DNA of 64,000 nt from Porphyrobacter sp. IPPAS B-1204 (GTDB lineage Bacteria; Pseudomonadota; Alphaproteobacteria; Sphingomonadales; Sphingomonadaceae), in assembly GCA_003724185.1 (NCBI GenBank), contig RHGM01000004.1:162510-226509 (forward strand). Direction: 5' to 3'. Positions 63,463-64,000 of this stretch are shown here, in pieces. Position 1 is the stretch's first letter; every line of letters starts with the position of its first letter. The position numbers and the translations under genes are program-made. The notes under the pieces were generated by a model, which saw nothing but the letters and a program-made list of their open reading frames with translations, did no database searches and was not told the DNA's origin.

Positions 63463-64000
63463 ATGCCTGACGCCCCGCTAACCCCGGACAAGCGCACCCT
63501 GCAGGTCGATCCTGACGGGATTGCGCCTCCGCCTCGTGCAGCGTTCGTGGAGCTGGGGGTGGCGAGCTGCTTCAGCTTTCTGCGCGGCGCGTCGGATGCG
63601 GTCGATCTGGTGCTGGCCGCGCACAGCCACGGCTATGACGCGCTGGGGATTGCCGATGTGAATTCCATGGCCGGGGTGGTGCGGCTGCATACCGAGGCCA
63701 AGACGCTGAAACTCAAGCCCCTGATCGGCTGCCGGATCGAAACGGTCGAGGGGCTCGCCTTCCTTGTCTACCCGGAAGACCGCGCCGCCTATGGCCGCCT
63801 GTGCCGCCTCATCAGCGCGGGCCGGATGCAGACGCCGGACGGCGCGTGGCAGGACAAGGGGGTGTGCCAGATTACATTGGCGATGCTGGCGGCGCACGCT
63901 GACGGTGTTCAGCTAATCCTGCTCCCGCCGGACGATCTGGATGCGGCTTTCACCATTCAGGTGCCGAGTAACGTTATCCCCCTCCCGCTTGCGGGAGGGG
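63463..64000 (+). CDS. dnaE2: error-prone DNA polymerase DnaE2, N-terminal part
   Basis: This C-family polymerase does mutagenic lesion bypass with ImuA/ImuB. Only the first 179 codons are in the window, covering the start of the PHP domain: FVELGVASCFSFLRGASDAVDLVLAA, YDALGIADVNSMAGVVRLHTEAK and LKPLIGCRIE. Its ATG follows the UDG stop by 1 bp, so it belongs to the SOS unit starting at 60766. The last bases in the window form a perfect palindrome within the frame. Confidence 0.92.
   Translation, partial: MPDAPLTPDKRTLQVDPDGIAPPPRAAFVELGVASCFSFLRGASDAVDLVLAAHSHGYDALGIADVNSMAGVVRLHTEAKTLKLKPLIGCRIETVEGLAFLVYPEDRAAYGRLCRLISAGRMQTPDGAWQDKGVCQITLAMLAAHADGVQLILLPPDDLDAAFTIQVPSNVIPLPLAGG
63979..64000. 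repeat. 10-bp-arm palindrome inside dnaE2
   Basis: CCCCTCCCGC-TT-GCGGGAGGGG at the right edge has perfect arms. It resembles intergenic palindromic repeats common in sphingomonads, yet here it lies in the dnaE2 frame (read as IPLPLAGG). Confidence 0.65.

Overview
The window looks like chromosome of a high-GC alphaproteobacterium of the order Sphingomonadales, most likely an Erythrobacteraceae member (Erythrobacter/Porphyrobacter type). The grounds are: alphaproteobacterial LexA boxes of the form GAAC-N7-GAAC; the order coiled-coil protein, zapA, putative 6S RNA, 5-formyl-THF cyclo-ligase, DUF2842; a class I fructose-bisphosphate aldolase next to thiE; a PEP-CTERM-type prsK/prsR/prsT cluster; and short palindromic repeats typical of sphingomonads, here lying inside genes. 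Assignment below order is inference.

Positions 1 to about 21,060 are an accessory region that looks like a genomic island. Its right end is a 696-residue tyrosine recombinase next to a tRNA-Pro(CGG) gene. Its left end is outside the window. From left to right it holds: the end of an Eco57I-like DNA methyltransferase with a C-tract frameshift, a small protein, an ImmA/IrrE-type metalloprotease and an HNH endonuclease (a likely restriction/defence cluster); an unidentified gene on the minus strand; a 1.1-kb non-coding stretch with an unusual array of a conserved 12-mer alternating with unlike hairpins; a run of mobile-element genes (DnaQ-like exonuclease, PolB-exonuclease-like protein, hypotheticals, a sigma-like protein, a secreted nuclease), several preceded by hairpins; a small protein resembling an ADP-ribosyltransferase; a transposase remnant; a glutathione S-transferase-like gene; and a compact four-gene module (GHKL ATPase facing an overlapping operon of STAS-wHTH, small protein and Cys-rich protein). 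That module is my best candidate for an undescribed system.

Positions 21,060 to 64,000 are core chromosome. They hold thyA (frameshifted), the branched-chain 2-oxoacid dehydrogenase genes, tRNA-Asp, folate/zapA genes, a glycolysis cluster (tkt, gap, pgk, class I fba) with thiE, efp, an inositol-phosphatase gene, tRNA-Leu, a class V aminotransferase diverging from an Lrp-type regulator, an SLC13-type transporter, an M20 amidohydrolase, isocitrate lyase diverging from a RamB-like regulator, a polyprenyl sugar transferase followed by prsK-prsR-prsT, an SBF-like transporter, panB and an amino acid permease.

The right end is an SOS mutagenesis region. imuA-imuB has a LexA box. A PilZ gene follows, then a second LexA box in front of a coupled run: DNA-repair radical SAM protein, UdgX-like uracil-DNA glycosylase, dnaE2. 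This places a radical SAM/UDG repair pair in one SOS unit with the error-prone polymerase.

Three genes (the methyltransferase, thyA, imuB) each carry one extra base in a C or G run. This pattern points to homopolymer errors in the sequence at least as much as to real mutations, so those genes may be intact in the cell.
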